A DNA stretch of 42,572 nucleotides from Saprospiraceae bacterium (GCA_030728245.1 JANQZX010000004.1:9423-51994), one strand, 5' to 3'. Shown: positions 18,074 to 28,356, counted from the first letter of the stretch. Notes: generated from the letters alone by a model not told the origin. Made by a program: numbers and translations.

Positions 18074-18510
18074 TCTGATTTTTGATCGTTCAAAAGCTGA
18101 AAAAAAGCAGCGGCATTTTGATGAATCAGTTCTTTAATTTTATTCCCAATCATTGATTTGACTAGAAGAGGTAATTTTATTTGAACATTATAATTTGCCA
18201 TGGTATAATTTGGTGAAGATTCTGTTAGCATAAAATCAATGCTGGCAGACATTATCCCCCATTTTCCCTCTTGTGAAATATCTACGGTAAAACTTTTTGG
18301 TTCATTTTTCTTATGTATTTGTAAGGTGCCAGAAAGCATATTTGAAAAACCACTAATATTTAGGTTTCCCGTCACTAAATACACATCTTCCCTCAATTTT
18401 TCAATTGAACTTATATTCGGAATAAGTTTTCCAATCAGATGAGGGTCTACTAAATAATTCCAGGTCCTATCTATTGGAAAATGTATTTCATGTTTACCTT
18501 CTACTTTCAT
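18070..18510 (-). CDS. SRPBCC/CoxG-like lipid- or ligand-binding protein
   Basis: 146 residues from ATG 18510. Starts further upstream in the frame would overlap the divergent phosphoesterase gene and lack family similarity. The pattern KVEGKHEIHFPIDRTWNYLVDPHLIGKLIPNISSIEKL is typical of the SRPBCC helix-grip fold, specifically carbon monoxide dehydrogenase subunit G (CoxG)-like proteins, and GTLQIHKKNE with SFTVDISQEGKWGIMSASIDFML continues it. No CO dehydrogenase genes are present, so a CoxG function is unlikely; ligand binding of unknown kind is the safest call. It is convergent with maf and divergent from the metallophosphoesterase gene, with 58 bases between the two starts. Confidence 0.78.
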   Translation of the reverse strand: MKVEGKHEIHFPIDRTWNYLVDPHLIGKLIPNISSIEKLREDVYLVTGNLNISGFSNMLSGTLQIHKKNEPKSFTVDISQEGKWGIMSASIDFMLTESSPNYTMANYNVQIKLPLLVKSMIGNKIKELIHQNAAAFFQLLNDQKSD

Positions 18511-18568
18511 TTTCTTACAAAAAAACGATAAAATTTTGTAATTTGAACGGTCAAACAAAATATTTCTT

Positions 18569-19555
18569 ATGAAAAGAAGAAGTTTAATAACAAATAGTTT
18601 ATGGTTATTTCTACCATTTAGCAACAAACCAATCCTTTGGAAAAATAAAAAAACAGAAAGAGGCACTTTTTCAAAAGATGGACATAAACTTCGATTCTAT
18701 CAAAAAGAGGTAACCGAATCATTCACCTGTCTTTTTATAGCTGACACCCATTTATTTAAAGATGATGAAAGAGGAAATGAATTTACAATGTACAGCGGCA
18801 GAATGGCCAAAGCTTACAATAAGACAAAGCATTTTCTGACAGGAGAAGAAACCCATCCAGAAAAAGCATTTGTAGAGACGCTACAAATAGCCAAAAAAGA
18901 AAATGTTTCCTTATTAATATTAGCTGGAGATATCTTTAGTTTTCCATCGGAAGCTGCCATAACTTTTGTCATGGATGAATTACAAAAAATTGGTATACCC
19001 TATCTTTTTACCGCAGGCAATCATGATTGGCACTATGAGGGAATGCCGGGAAGTTCTGATTATTTAAGAGAAACATGGATTAAAAAAAGACTTACTCCCT
19101 TATATCAAAGTGAAAATCCACTGTATGCTGTTAGAAAAATTAATGGTATAAGGATACTTACCATTGATAACTCTACGTATGAAATAAAGGAAGAACAGCT
19201 TACCTTTTTCAAAGAACAATTAGCCAAAGATGAGCCCATCCTTTTATGTGTACATATACCATTTTACATTCAAGGCCGGGGTTTAGGATTTGGCTGTGCT
19301 CATCCAGAATGGAATGGTAAAAACGATAAAAATTTTGCATTAGAGCGACGTGAAAAATGGTCAGAAAGTGGTCATTCCATTCACACCTTATCCTTTTATT
19401 CTCTGGTTAAGTCATCAAATAATATAATATGCATCATTTCAGGTCATATTCATCAGGAATCAATAGATATTTTAAAGAACGGACTTCCACAAATAGTGGC
19501 TCCAGCCAATGCTTACGGAGGGTATCTTTCTATTGCATTTGAAAAAGAAATATAA
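18569..19555 (+). CDS. Calcineurin-like metallophosphoesterase
   Basis: 328 residues. All five metal-binding motifs are present in order: IADTHL (D-x-H), LAGDIFS (GD), AGNHDW (GNHD), CVHIPF (H) and SGHIHQ (GHxH). The N-terminus (MKRRSLITNSLWLFLPF) resembles a weak signal peptide or membrane anchor, so the enzyme may act in the periplasm or at the envelope. The family includes phosphodiesterases, phosphatases and nucleotidases; nothing in the sequence decides the substrate. It is divergent from the SRPBCC gene across a 58-base AT-rich gap and convergent with pnuC 17 bases away. Confidence 0.9.
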   Translation: MKRRSLITNSLWLFLPFSNKPILWKNKKTERGTFSKDGHKLRFYQKEVTESFTCLFIADTHLFKDDERGNEFTMYSGRMAKAYNKTKHFLTGEETHPEKAFVETLQIAKKENVSLLILAGDIFSFPSEAAITFVMDELQKIGIPYLFTAGNHDWHYEGMPGSSDYLRETWIKKRLTPLYQSENPLYAVRKINGIRILTIDNSTYEIKEEQLTFFKEQLAKDEPILLCVHIPFYIQGRGLGFGCAHPEWNGKNDKNFALERREKWSESGHSIHTLSFYSLVKSSNNIICIISGHIHQESIDILKNGLPQIVAPANAYGGYLSIAFEKEI

Positions 19556-19571
19556 ACCGGCAGACAAATTC

Positions 19572-20219
19572 TTATGAAACTGACACTTCTTTTTTCCAAA
19601 GGATGAAGCCTCTCCATGCCATAATAAAGAATATAATATACATTAGAGAAAACAGAGATAAATCTTTATAATAATTTAGTGGAATAGCTATTGCATTTGA
19701 CACAAGGTAAGCCAGCCAGTTTTCAATTTTTCGTTTTGCCATCCACCACATGCCAAGAATAGAAAAAGAGGTGACTAAGGCATCAGCCATGGGCGTATTA
19801 CTATCCGTATTAAATTTTAGCCAGCTAAAAAGAATTATCCAGGAGGCAAAAGCTATGATTAATCCGACGAACCGTTCTTTTGTAGAACTCCAGGTAATAG
19901 GAAAAACCAATGTTTGATCTGACTTTTTTTGCAACCAGGCGTACCATCCGAATATACTCATCCCAAAATAGTATATATGCAATAAACCTTCCGCATATAA
20001 CGGAGGTGTTATTTTAAAGAAATAAATATAGGCTGCCAATGAAACGCCGATAATTCCCGTCGGGAAAACCAGTACATTATTTTTAAGGGCATACCAGACG
20101 CTAAGTATTTGAGCTACCGTACTTATCCACTCAAGCGTTGAAATAGCTGCAAAATTTTCTCCTATTTGTTGAATGATATTCAATAACATGTCAAATGTGT
20201 AAGTAAGTAACTTTACCAT
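19572..20219 (-). CDS. pnuC: Nicotinamide riboside transporter PnuC family
   Basis: 215 residues with about seven transmembrane segments, as in PnuC. The segment WISTVAQILSVWYALKNNVLVFPTGIIGV, followed by YAEGLLHIYYFGMSIFGWYAW, gives the signature W-x-G-x-x-W-like aromatic residues lining the substrate path; the ending WLAYLVSNAIAIPLNYYKDLSLFSLMYIIFFIMAWRGFILW is also typical. The family takes up nicotinamide riboside (PnuC) or thiamine/riboflavin (PnuT/PnuX). No TPP or NAD riboswitch is seen in the upstream 109 bases, which leaves nicotinamide riboside the default. The start may be the ATG at 20219 or ten codons later at 20189. Confidence 0.87.
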   Translation of the reverse strand: MVKLLTYTFDMLLNIIQQIGENFAAISTLEWISTVAQILSVWYALKNNVLVFPTGIIGVSLAAYIYFFKITPPLYAEGLLHIYYFGMSIFGWYAWLQKKSDQTLVFPITWSSTKERFVGLIIAFASWIILFSWLKFNTDSNTPMADALVTSFSILGMWWMAKRKIENWLAYLVSNAIAIPLNYYKDLSLFSLMYIIFFIMAWRGFILWKKEVSVS

Positions 20220-20328
20220 ATTAAAATTAAAGAAACGTATAATTTAATGGAAAACGGATAAAAAAGTAAAATTATATTACTAGAATGTCCTAAAAACTTT
20301 AATTTCGTATGTTATTAAAAACATAAAC

Positions 20329-22773
20329 ATGAAATTCAACTTATCTTCTTTTTTCTATTTATTCCTAACCCTCATTATTCTGTTTCTATTAAACACAAAA
20401 ATAGGTCCTTTACCTCCTTTGGCAAAATTTCTAGACCCTTTTAACGGCTTTTGGCAACAAGCTGAACCCAGGCAAATGGAAACAGAAAGCACATTAAATA
20501 TAAAAGGATTGACGGGAAAAGTTAATATCTATTTTGATGAAAACAGGATTCCCCATATTGAAGCTGAAAATGAAGAAGATTTATATTTTGCTCAAGGATT
20601 TATCATTGCCAGAGATAGGCTATGGCAATTAGATTTTCAAACCAGATTTGCTGCGGGAAGACTTTCTGAAGTTATTGGTGAAAAGGCTATCGATTTAGAC
20701 AAATATAACCGACGAATGGGTATGGGTTTCGGTGCACGAAACATGGAGGCTTTTGTTAAAAAAGATAGTAAAATGCGCATGGTTCTTGATGCTTATACCG
20801 CCGGAATCAATGCCTATATCGGTACGCTTAAACCAAAAGATTATCCGATAGAATTTAAACTGTTAGATTATAAGCCTGAAAATTGGAAACCCATCAATTC
20901 AGCCTATCTTTTAAAATTAATGTCTGCTACCCTGGCAGCGGCTTCCAATGATTTTTATTTGTCCAATGCCTTAGCAAAATTTGGACCTGAGGTTATAAAA
21001 GATTTATTTCCAAATTATCCGTTTAGGGAAGATCCCATTATACCGACGGGGACTACATGGGATTTTGATCCTGTACCAGTACCCAAAGTACCTGAGGACA
21101 TAGCCCTTACCACGACGGGTATTAAACTTAATCCAAAGGAAGAAGGCTTAGGAAGTAATAATTGGGCAATGTCGGGCACTAAAACATCTACTGGCTATCC
21201 GTTATTGGCAAACGATCCTCACCTAGAAATGACTTTGCCAGCCATCTGGTATCAAAATCAATTGACAGCACCCGGCATAAATGTGTATGGGGTTACTATA
21301 CCAGGTTCACCGGGCGTGATTATAGGATTTAACAAAGATGTTGCCTGGGGCGTAACCAATGTTGGTTCTGATGTCCTTGACTGGTATAAAATCACCTTTA
21401 AGGATGATTCTAAAAATGAATATTTAGTAGGAAAAGAATGGAAGAAGGTAAAGAAAGTTGTTGAGGTCATCAAAGTCAGAGGTCAGGCAACTATTTCAGA
21501 AACAGTTCTTTACACTCATCACGGTCCAATTGTATATTTAGAAGGCGATAAACCTTCCGCCTTACCAAAATCAAATAATATACCCATTGGCTATGCTTTA
21601 AAATGGATCGCGCATCAGCCGTCGAATGATATAAAAACATTTTACGAATTAAACAGGGCTAAAAATCATTCAGATTATAAGGCTGCATTATTACATTATG
21701 TAGCTCCGGCACAGAATTTTATCTTTGCCAGCAAGGAAAATGATATAGCAATTACGCCCAATGGATATTTTCCATTGAAGTGGAAGGGTCAAGGTAAATT
21801 TCTGCTCGACGGAAGTAATCCTGCCCACGAATGGCAAGGAAGAGTACCTACAGACCAAAATCCAACCGTAAAAAATCCACAAAGAGGGTTTGTTTCCTCT
21901 GCCAATCAATTTTCAGCAGATACAACTTATCCTTACTATTTACATTGGGAATATACAGGGTATGAGAGAGGTGCAAGGATAAACAGACAACTTGCCAATA
22001 TGAATAAGGCCACTGTTGATGACTTTCGACAGTTACAAAACGATAATTATAGCATTCACGCAGAAAATGTAAAAGATGTATTAATTAAAAACGTAAATGT
22101 TTCTGCCCTAGATGCCCGGGAAAAAAAGGCACTGGCAATCTTTAAAGACTGGACATACAGGTATGACGCAAAGGAAATATCCCCATCCATTTTTGAATGG
22201 TGGCATAAAAGGTTAGCCAGTGGTATATGGGAAGATGAATTTTCAGATGCAAAAAATCCAATGGTTATTCCTTCCAGGGATAGAACGGTACAGCTCCTTT
22301 TAACAGATGATACGGCGAAATGGTATGATAATATCAAAACACCTGCCATTGAAAATAAGGGAGATATAGTTACCACTACCTTTAAAGAAACGATTGATAG
22401 TCTGTTTAAGACTTACGGCGAAATAAGTGCTAAATGGGAATGGGGCAATGTAAAAGGAACGAATGTTGCCCATTTAGCAAAAATTTCAGGATTTGGAACA
22501 AAAACATTATATACTGGAGGTTCAAAAACGGCAATAAATGCTATTTCTCAAACCACGGGACCATCCTGGAAAATGATTGTTTCATTGGGTGATAAAGTTG
22601 AAGCTTTTGGACTTTTTCCTGGCGGTGAATCAGGCAATCCTGGTAGTTTTTATTACGATAATATGGTTGAAAATTGGGCTGGTGGTAAATTAAATTCTCT
22701 ATATTTTTATGAAAAGGGAAAGCCAGACGCAAAAAGAATCAAACAAACCATTTCTCTCATTTCAAAAAAATAA
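20329..22773 (+). CDS. Penicillin-acylase-family N-terminal nucleophile hydrolase
   Basis: 814 residues, the size of penicillin G acylase/quorum-quenching acylase precursors. A membrane-spanning or signal segment is at residues 6-24. The alpha-chain-like region contains VNIYFDENRIPHIEAENEEDLYFAQGFIIARDRLWQLD. The autocatalytic cleavage site and nucleophile lie at GSNNWAMSG, with Ser276 becoming the beta-chain N-terminus; NDPHLEM and HHGPIV follow as expected. The enzyme cleaves acyl-amide bonds; relatives act on penicillins, N-acyl-homoserine lactones or acyl-amino acids. The substrate here is unknown. It is followed four bases later by a small membrane protein gene. Confidence 0.92.
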   Translation: MKFNLSSFFYLFLTLIILFLLNTKIGPLPPLAKFLDPFNGFWQQAEPRQMETESTLNIKGLTGKVNIYFDENRIPHIEAENEEDLYFAQGFIIARDRLWQLDFQTRFAAGRLSEVIGEKAIDLDKYNRRMGMGFGARNMEAFVKKDSKMRMVLDAYTAGINAYIGTLKPKDYPIEFKLLDYKPENWKPINSAYLLKLMSATLAAASNDFYLSNALAKFGPEVIKDLFPNYPFREDPIIPTGTTWDFDPVPVPKVPEDIALTTTGIKLNPKEEGLGSNNWAMSGTKTSTGYPLLANDPHLEMTLPAIWYQNQLTAPGINVYGVTIPGSPGVIIGFNKDVAWGVTNVGSDVLDWYKITFKDDSKNEYLVGKEWKKVKKVVEVIKVRGQATISETVLYTHHGPIVYLEGDKPSALPKSNNIPIGYALKWIAHQPSNDIKTFYELNRAKNHSDYKAALLHYVAPAQNFIFASKENDIAITPNGYFPLKWKGQGKFLLDGSNPAHEWQGRVPTDQNPTVKNPQRGFVSSANQFSADTTYPYYLHWEYTGYERGARINRQLANMNKATVDDFRQLQNDNYSIHAENVKDVLIKNVNVSALDAREKKALAIFKDWTYRYDAKEISPSIFEWWHKRLASGIWEDEFSDAKNPMVIPSRDRTVQLLLTDDTAKWYDNIKTPAIENKGDIVTTTFKETIDSLFKTYGEISAKWEWGNVKGTNVAHLAKISGFGTKTLYTGGSKTAINAISQTTGPSWKMIVSLGDKVEAFGLFPGGESGNPGSFYYDNMVENWAGGKLNSLYFYEKGKPDAKRIKQTISLISKK

Positions 22774-22777
22774 TCTC

Positions 22778-23119
22778 ATGTTAATATTAATCATCATAGT
22801 AAGTTGTTTTATAGCACAAAGTTTTTTACCCTGGTGGATCATTGCACCTATCTGTTTCATTGCTAGCTTTTTCCTTTCAACTTCTAAAAAACAGGCTTTT
22901 TGGAGTGGATTTGCGGGCATATTCCTTTTGTGGTTAATTAAAATACTCAGCTTAAGTATACCCAATGAACATTTATTAGCCAATAAAGTAGGACAGGTTT
23001 TCATGTTACCTGCCTCTGAAACCAATTGGGTTATTCTTGTTTTTGTTGGTTCATTAATGGGTGGAATCGTTGGAGGACTTAGTAGTTTAACGGGATATTC
23101 CTTCCGGAAAAATAGCTAA
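22778..23119 (+). CDS. Small hydrophobic membrane protein, unknown function
   Basis: 113 residues from ATG 22778, four bases after the acylase stop; an in-frame start at 22709 lies inside the acylase gene. Four hydrophobic segments are visible at about residues 2-15, 18-34, 42-58 and 82-105, the last glycine-rich (GSLMGGIVGGLSSLTGY). I do not recognise a named family. Position suggests co-transcription and translational coupling with the acylase, but no functional evidence connects them. Confidence 0.7.
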   Translation: MLILIIIVSCFIAQSFLPWWIIAPICFIASFFLSTSKKQAFWSGFAGIFLLWLIKILSLSIPNEHLLANKVGQVFMLPASETNWVILVFVGSLMGGIVGGLSSLTGYSFRKNS

Positions 23120-23355
23120 AAACAGAAATAACCGTCCTTTCGTCTATTATTACCATACATTTTGTGAAATTATTTATTTAAAATTTTTTATTGGTAATAA
23201 ATCTATTTATATTTATTTAAGTTTTGAAAACAAGTCCCCGAAAAAGTAATAAAATGGATAAAGTAAAGTATTACTTTAAATATAAACAATTCACTCAATT
23301 TTTAATTAACAATAGTCAACTTATGGTACAATTTTTCGAAAAAGTGACAAGAAAC

Positions 23356-26300
23356 ATGAAAAAGCAATCTATGCTTTTCTGTTTCTTGTTTATTTCTTCT
23401 GCCATGTTTGGTCAAATCACTGGAACAGTGGTTGATGCGGACAATGGAGAACCACTTATTGGTGCATCAGTAGTTATTGCTGGATCATCTACAGGAACCG
23501 TTACCGATTTGGATGGATCTTTTTCCATTAACGCGAAAGCGGGAGACGTGTTGGAAATTTCTTACACAGGCTACACCGCTAAAACCTTAACGCTGGGTGC
23601 TGAAACGAAACTAAGCATTTCACTAAGCCAAGGTGTTACCATCGATGAAATCATCGTAACTGGTTATGCCGTTGAAAGCAAGCGCCAAACTACAGGTGCG
23701 GTATCAACCGTGCCAGCAAAACAAATGGCTGCCATTCCTTCAGGTAACGTAGAACAACAATTACAAGGTCGTGTAGCGGGTGTAACCGTACTTACCAATG
23801 GACAACCAGGAACAACAAGTCAAATTCGTGTTCGTGGTTTTGGTGCCTTTGGTGGTAATGCTCCTTTATACATTGTTGACGGGGTACCTACTGAAAATAC
23901 CGATTTCATCAATCCTGATGATATTGAGACGGTAACAGTTCTTAAAGATGCTGCTTCAGCCTCTATTTACGGTGCAAGAGCTGCTAACGGCGTGGTGGTT
24001 TATACCACAAAATCGGGTACCAAAAAGGCAAGAAAAATGGAAGTAACTTACAACGGCTTGACAGGATTTACTGACCCAAATGTTAAAGGTTCTCCGGAAA
24101 TGCTTGATCCTCAGCAAATGGCCGACTGGACGCACGTTGCATACCGCAATAACGCGGCTGCAAATGGAACAGCTGTTAGCTACACCCACCCACAATACGG
24201 TAATCAGGCGACGCCTCGTATGCCAACTTATCTGCATGCCAATGGCGCTAATGGTGTCGTTGGAAATGTTGATTTAGCTGCTATCGAAGCTGCTTACAAA
24301 GCTAATCCGCGTAATGTGTTTTTAATTAAACCAAATCTGGAAGGAACTAACTGGTATGACGCCATTACTCGGGTTGCTCCTTTGCAACGTCATAGTTTAG
24401 GATTTAGTGGAGGAACGGAGAATGGACGTTACTATATTGGATTAGGTGCTCAGAATCAATCAGGTATCTTATACGAAAACGAATTCAAACGTTATTCATT
24501 TCGCGCTAACTCTGAATGGGATTTATTGCCTTGGTTAAGTGTGGGTGAAAACCTTCAGGTTACCTACAGAGCTGTATTAGGTCAACAGGGTGATGCCGGT
24601 GGTATCGGTGTAGCCGACGACGAATCAGAAGTTTTGTCTGCCTATAGAATGCCTACCATTCTTCCAGTATTTGATGAATTCGGAAGTTATGCCAGTACAA
24701 AAGCAGCTGGTTTTAATAATCCAAGAAATCCTTTAAGAAGATTAAGGCTTAACAATGGAGACGACGGTGGTTTCAATACCAGTGCCTTTGGTAATTTGTA
24801 TTTATTAATTAAACCAGTTAAAGGTTTAACCATTAAATCTTCCTTGGGAGGAAACTACAATAACAATTTTTACAAAAACTATAATTACATCTATTTAGGA
24901 GATTCTGAACCAGAAGCATCCAATACCTTCAGTGAAGGAGGTGGATATGGAATGAGCTGGGTGTTATCAAATACAGCCTCTTATAAAGCTCAATTAGGTG
25001 CTCATGGTTTTACTGCCTTAGCGGGTGTAGAAGCGTTGAATACAGGAAAAGGTCGTTTCTTTAACGGAAGCGGTATTAACCCATTTTCTACCGATTTGAA
25101 TTTTGTTAACCTATCAACAGTACAAAGTCCACAGGTTAACAGTGGCTTGTACAATGGCGTTAATTTCTATTCCATTTTTGGAAAATTAGACTATAATTTC
25201 AAAGAAAAGTATTACCTGACAGGGGTACTTCGTCGTGATGGGGCATCTCGTTTTGGTGCTAACTCACGTTATGGCGTATTTCCTGCGTTATCAGCAGCTT
25301 GGCGTGTAACCTCAGAAGATTTTCTTAAAGATGTTACCTGGATCAGAGATTTGAAAGTTCGTGGTGGATGGGGAGAAATGGGTAACTCTAATAACGTTGA
25401 CCCAAGTAACCAGTTTTTCTTATATCGTTCTGATCGTGGAAATACTTTCTACCCAATTAGCGGACAAAGTAGTGGTGTGGATGAAGGATTTGCTTCCAGT
25501 AGAATTGGTAATCCCGATGCAAGATGGGAAACAAGTGAAACCATTAACATTGGATTTGATATCTCTATGTTCGACAATAAGTTGGAAGTTATTTTTGACT
25601 GGTGGAAAAAAACGACCAGAGACCTGCTATTTACTGTTCCTCTTCCTGGTGTTGCAGGAAATTATGCTGCATCTCCAGCTGTTAACGTTGGAAGTATGTT
25701 AAACAGAGGTATTGACTTCCAAATTATCAACAGAGGTAATTTAGGATCAAAATTAACCTACGAACTGACGTTGAATAATGCTTTCCTTCATAATGAAATC
25801 ACTAAGTTAGCTGATGGTATTCCATTCTTCGACGGTGGATCTTATAGAGGTATTGCACCGATTAGAAATCAACCTGGTTATGGTCTTTCAGAGTTTTTCG
25901 GATATAAAATGATAGGATATTTCAATTCCAAAGCGGAAGTTGATGCATCCAAACAACCTGGTGCAGGTATAGGTCGTTTCAAATACGAAGATGTTAATGG
26001 AGACGGACAAATCACTCCTGCTGACCGTACATTCATCGGCAGTCCAATCCCTAAATTTACAGGAGGTGCTAACTTCAATGTTGGATACAAAAATTTACAC
26101 GCTGAGGTTTACCTATATACTTCTATTGGAAACAAAATTTTCAACCAGTCAAAATGGTTCACTGATTTCTTTGGTTCTTTTGAAGGATCAGCAAAAGGCA
26201 TTCGTGCATTAGATTCCTGGACAACTGCTTTAGGAAATGACGCAAAAGCACCCATTTGGGAAAGTGCCTCTAACATTAGTACGAATGGTGCAGCTAATTC

Positions 26301-26556
26301 CTGGTACGTAGAGGATGGATCTTTCCTGCGTATTCAAAGATTAGCTATGTATTATGATTTTGAGCCTTCTCTTTTAAAGAGATTAAAATTATCAAAACTT
26401 AGCGTTGGTGTTTCTGCAAATAATATTTGGACACTTACAAAATATACTGGCTTAGATCCAATGGTAGGTGGTGGAGCTGATACAAACTTCGGTATAGATG
26501 TTGGTAACTATCCAGTTACTCCTTCTTATATGTTAAACTTTTCTATCGGTTTTTAA
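23356..26556 (+). CDS. SusC/RagA TonB-dependent outer-membrane transporter
   Basis: 1066 residues from ATG 23356, which gives a clean signal peptide (KKQSMLFCFLFISSAMFG). Starts at 23323 and 23254 are in frame but put a long charged stretch first. Domains in order: carboxypeptidase-regulatory-like domain (about 20-95, ITGTVVDADNGEPLIGASV), TonB-box/linker, plug (about 105-220, with IRVRGFGAFGG, PLYIVDGVP, VLKDAASASIYGARAANGVV), then a beta-barrel ending in YMLNFSIGF. It imports oligomeric nutrients with its SusD lid. Upstream 23120-23350 is extremely AT-rich; TTG and TATTTAAG 20 bases apart near 23192-23222 are a weak promoter candidate. Arginine is often encoded by CGT, unlike AGA-rich neighbours. 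Confidence 0.95.
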   Translation: MKKQSMLFCFLFISSAMFGQITGTVVDADNGEPLIGASVVIAGSSTGTVTDLDGSFSINAKAGDVLEISYTGYTAKTLTLGAETKLSISLSQGVTIDEIIVTGYAVESKRQTTGAVSTVPAKQMAAIPSGNVEQQLQGRVAGVTVLTNGQPGTTSQIRVRGFGAFGGNAPLYIVDGVPTENTDFINPDDIETVTVLKDAASASIYGARAANGVVVYTTKSGTKKARKMEVTYNGLTGFTDPNVKGSPEMLDPQQMADWTHVAYRNNAAANGTAVSYTHPQYGNQATPRMPTYLHANGANGVVGNVDLAAIEAAYKANPRNVFLIKPNLEGTNWYDAITRVAPLQRHSLGFSGGTENGRYYIGLGAQNQSGILYENEFKRYSFRANSEWDLLPWLSVGENLQVTYRAVLGQQGDAGGIGVADDESEVLSAYRMPTILPVFDEFGSYASTKAAGFNNPRNPLRRLRLNNGDDGGFNTSAFGNLYLLIKPVKGLTIKSSLGGNYNNNFYKNYNYIYLGDSEPEASNTFSEGGGYGMSWVLSNTASYKAQLGAHGFTALAGVEALNTGKGRFFNGSGINPFSTDLNFVNLSTVQSPQVNSGLYNGVNFYSIFGKLDYNFKEKYYLTGVLRRDGASRFGANSRYGVFPALSAAWRVTSEDFLKDVTWIRDLKVRGGWGEMGNSNNVDPSNQFFLYRSDRGNTFYPISGQSSGVDEGFASSRIGNPDARWETSETINIGFDISMFDNKLEVIFDWWKKTTRDLLFTVPLPGVAGNYAASPAVNVGSMLNRGIDFQIINRGNLGSKLTYELTLNNAFLHNEITKLADGIPFFDGGSYRGIAPIRNQPGYGLSEFFGYKMIGYFNSKAEVDASKQPGAGIGRFKYEDVNGDGQITPADRTFIGSPIPKFTGGANFNVGYKNLHAEVYLYTSIGNKIFNQSKWFTDFFGSFEGSAKGIRALDSWTTALGNDAKAPIWESASNISTNGAANSWYVEDGSFLRIQRLAMYYDFEPSLLKRLKLSKLSVGVSANNIWTLTKYTGLDPMVGGGADTNFGIDVGNYPVTPSYMLNFSIGF

Positions 26557-26603
26557 AAACGTTTTTAATTAAAATTTGTTTCTTAAACATAAAAATCAAG
26601 AAA

Positions 26604-28337
26604 ATGAATAATATTTTTAAAAGGATGTCAATGGTCATGGCTATGGTTATGGTCCTGGTTGTATCCTGTAAAGATTCCTTTTTAGAGGTAGCCCCAACAG
26701 GCTCCCTCGCAGACGCTCAGTTAGCTACAAAAGCTGGTGTAGAGGGTGTATTAATTGGTGCTTATGCCGCACTAAATGGTGTTTTTGGCAATCGCCTAGA
26801 AGGTCCAAACCACTGGGTAACAGGTAGTATCTGTGGTGGTGATGCAAACAAGGGAACTGACCCTGGTGACTATTCTTCCATTAACCCAATGCAACGTTAT
26901 GAAACGGATCCAACCCAAGGCGATCTCTCCGCTTTATGGAGAGGCCGTTATGAAGGCGTTAGCCGTTGTAACACAGTACTTAGGCTTTTGAGTCAAGCTA
27001 AAGATATCAGCCCTGCTGATGCTGCCAGAATTGCAGGAGAAGCAAGATTATTAAGAGGTCATTTTTATTTTGACCTTAAAAAACACTTCAACAGTATCCC
27101 ATACTTTGATGAAAAAACACCTGCTTCTGAAATTCCGAAAGTTGCAAATTCGCCAGCGGTTTGGGATAAAATCGAAGCTGATTTCCAGTTTGCTTTCACC
27201 AACCTACCTGAAACACTAGGTCAGGCTGGTCGTGTAAACAAATGGGCTGCTGCTGCTTATATGGGTAAAGCTAAACTTTACCAAAAGAAGTATGCAGAGG
27301 CTAAAACCTGGCTTGACAATACCATCAATAATGGTAAGACTACTAATGGTAAAAAATATCAATTACTTGAAGATTATACTCAAATATTTAACGCAGAGTA
27401 CGATAATCATGCTGAAGCTGTTATGGACGTAGAATCGTCTATGAATACAGGTAACGTAGCGAATGCAAACTACTATGATGACCTTAACTATCCTTATAAT
27501 ACAGGTTTAGATGGTCCTGGTAACTGCTGTGGATTCTTTCAACCTTCTTTTGATATGGCTAATACTTTCCGTACAAAAGATGGTCTTCCTCTATTGGATG
27601 GTTCCTATAACAGTGACGCCAATGCCTTAAAGCATGACTACGGTGTTGAATCTAGTGCTCCATTTACACCTGATGCTGGTCCGGTGGATCCACGTTTAGA
27701 TCATTCCATCGGTCGTCGTGGCATTCCATATCTTGACTGGATTGCTCACCCTGGAAAAGCATGGATTCGCGCTCAACCTTATGCTGGTCCTTATTCTCCA
27801 AAGAAATATGTTTACTATAAGTCTCAGGAAAATAAATTGACTGACGGAAGCTCATGGACACGTGGTTATGCCACTATGAATTACACTATCATTCGTTTTG
27901 CAGATGTTCTTTTAATGGCTGCTGAAGCTGAAATTGAAGCTGGTTCTTTAGCTAAAGCAAGAGAATTAGTTAATCAAGTACGTGCCCGTGCCGCTAATAA
28001 AGCTCACTGGGTTAAAAAAGCGGATGGAACACCTGCAGCAAATTATGAGATTGCCCTTTATCCTGAATCTGCCTTTTCTTCAAAAGCAGCAGCTAATGAT
28101 ATTGTTAGAATGGAAAGAAAACTTGAACTTTCTGGAGAAGGTCACAGATTCTTCGACTTAGTTCGTTGGGGTATCGCTGAACCAGTATTAAATGCTTACC
28201 TTAGAAATGAGGCTAAAATTTTAGTTACTAAATTTGGTGGTGCTAAATTTACCGCTGGAAACGATGAGTATTATCCAATTCCTCAGCGTGAAATTGATTT
28301 ACAAGGTACCGTTCTAAAACAAAATCCTGGTTATTAA
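26604..28337 (+). CDS. SusD/RagB family outer-membrane nutrient-binding lipoprotein
   Basis: 577 residues. Lipobox VVSC with C22 followed by KDS, a surface-export-type sequence for Bacteroidota lipoproteins. The opening FLEVAPTGSLADAQLATKAGVEGVLIGAYAAL and the segments LRGHFYFDLKKHF, RFADVLLMAAEAEIEAGSLAKARELVNQVRARA and ELSGEGHRFFDLVRWG are classic SusD (four TPR-like helical pairs). It forms the hinged lid of the SusC barrel and binds the ligand. The gap to susC is 47 bases, so the two are co-transcribed. A strong intrinsic-terminator-like hairpin follows 20 bases after the stop. Ligand cannot be predicted. Confidence 0.95.
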   Translation: MNNIFKRMSMVMAMVMVLVVSCKDSFLEVAPTGSLADAQLATKAGVEGVLIGAYAALNGVFGNRLEGPNHWVTGSICGGDANKGTDPGDYSSINPMQRYETDPTQGDLSALWRGRYEGVSRCNTVLRLLSQAKDISPADAARIAGEARLLRGHFYFDLKKHFNSIPYFDEKTPASEIPKVANSPAVWDKIEADFQFAFTNLPETLGQAGRVNKWAAAAYMGKAKLYQKKYAEAKTWLDNTINNGKTTNGKKYQLLEDYTQIFNAEYDNHAEAVMDVESSMNTGNVANANYYDDLNYPYNTGLDGPGNCCGFFQPSFDMANTFRTKDGLPLLDGSYNSDANALKHDYGVESSAPFTPDAGPVDPRLDHSIGRRGIPYLDWIAHPGKAWIRAQPYAGPYSPKKYVYYKSQENKLTDGSSWTRGYATMNYTIIRFADVLLMAAEAEIEAGSLAKARELVNQVRARAANKAHWVKKADGTPAANYEIALYPESAFSSKAAANDIVRMERKLELSGEGHRFFDLVRWGIAEPVLNAYLRNEAKILVTKFGGAKFTAGNDEYYPIPQREIDLQGTVLKQNPGY

Positions 28338-28356
28338 TTAACTCCTTTTGTTTTAT

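Noticed and set aside
20220-20328. Possible riboswitch upstream of pnuC
   Set aside because: The 109-base gap shows no thiamine-box or NAD-type conserved sequence or stable fold.
23224-23355. Upstream TTG and ATG starts extending SusC by up to 44 residues
   Set aside because: They would bury the signal peptide that begins at 23356 behind a long charged stretch.
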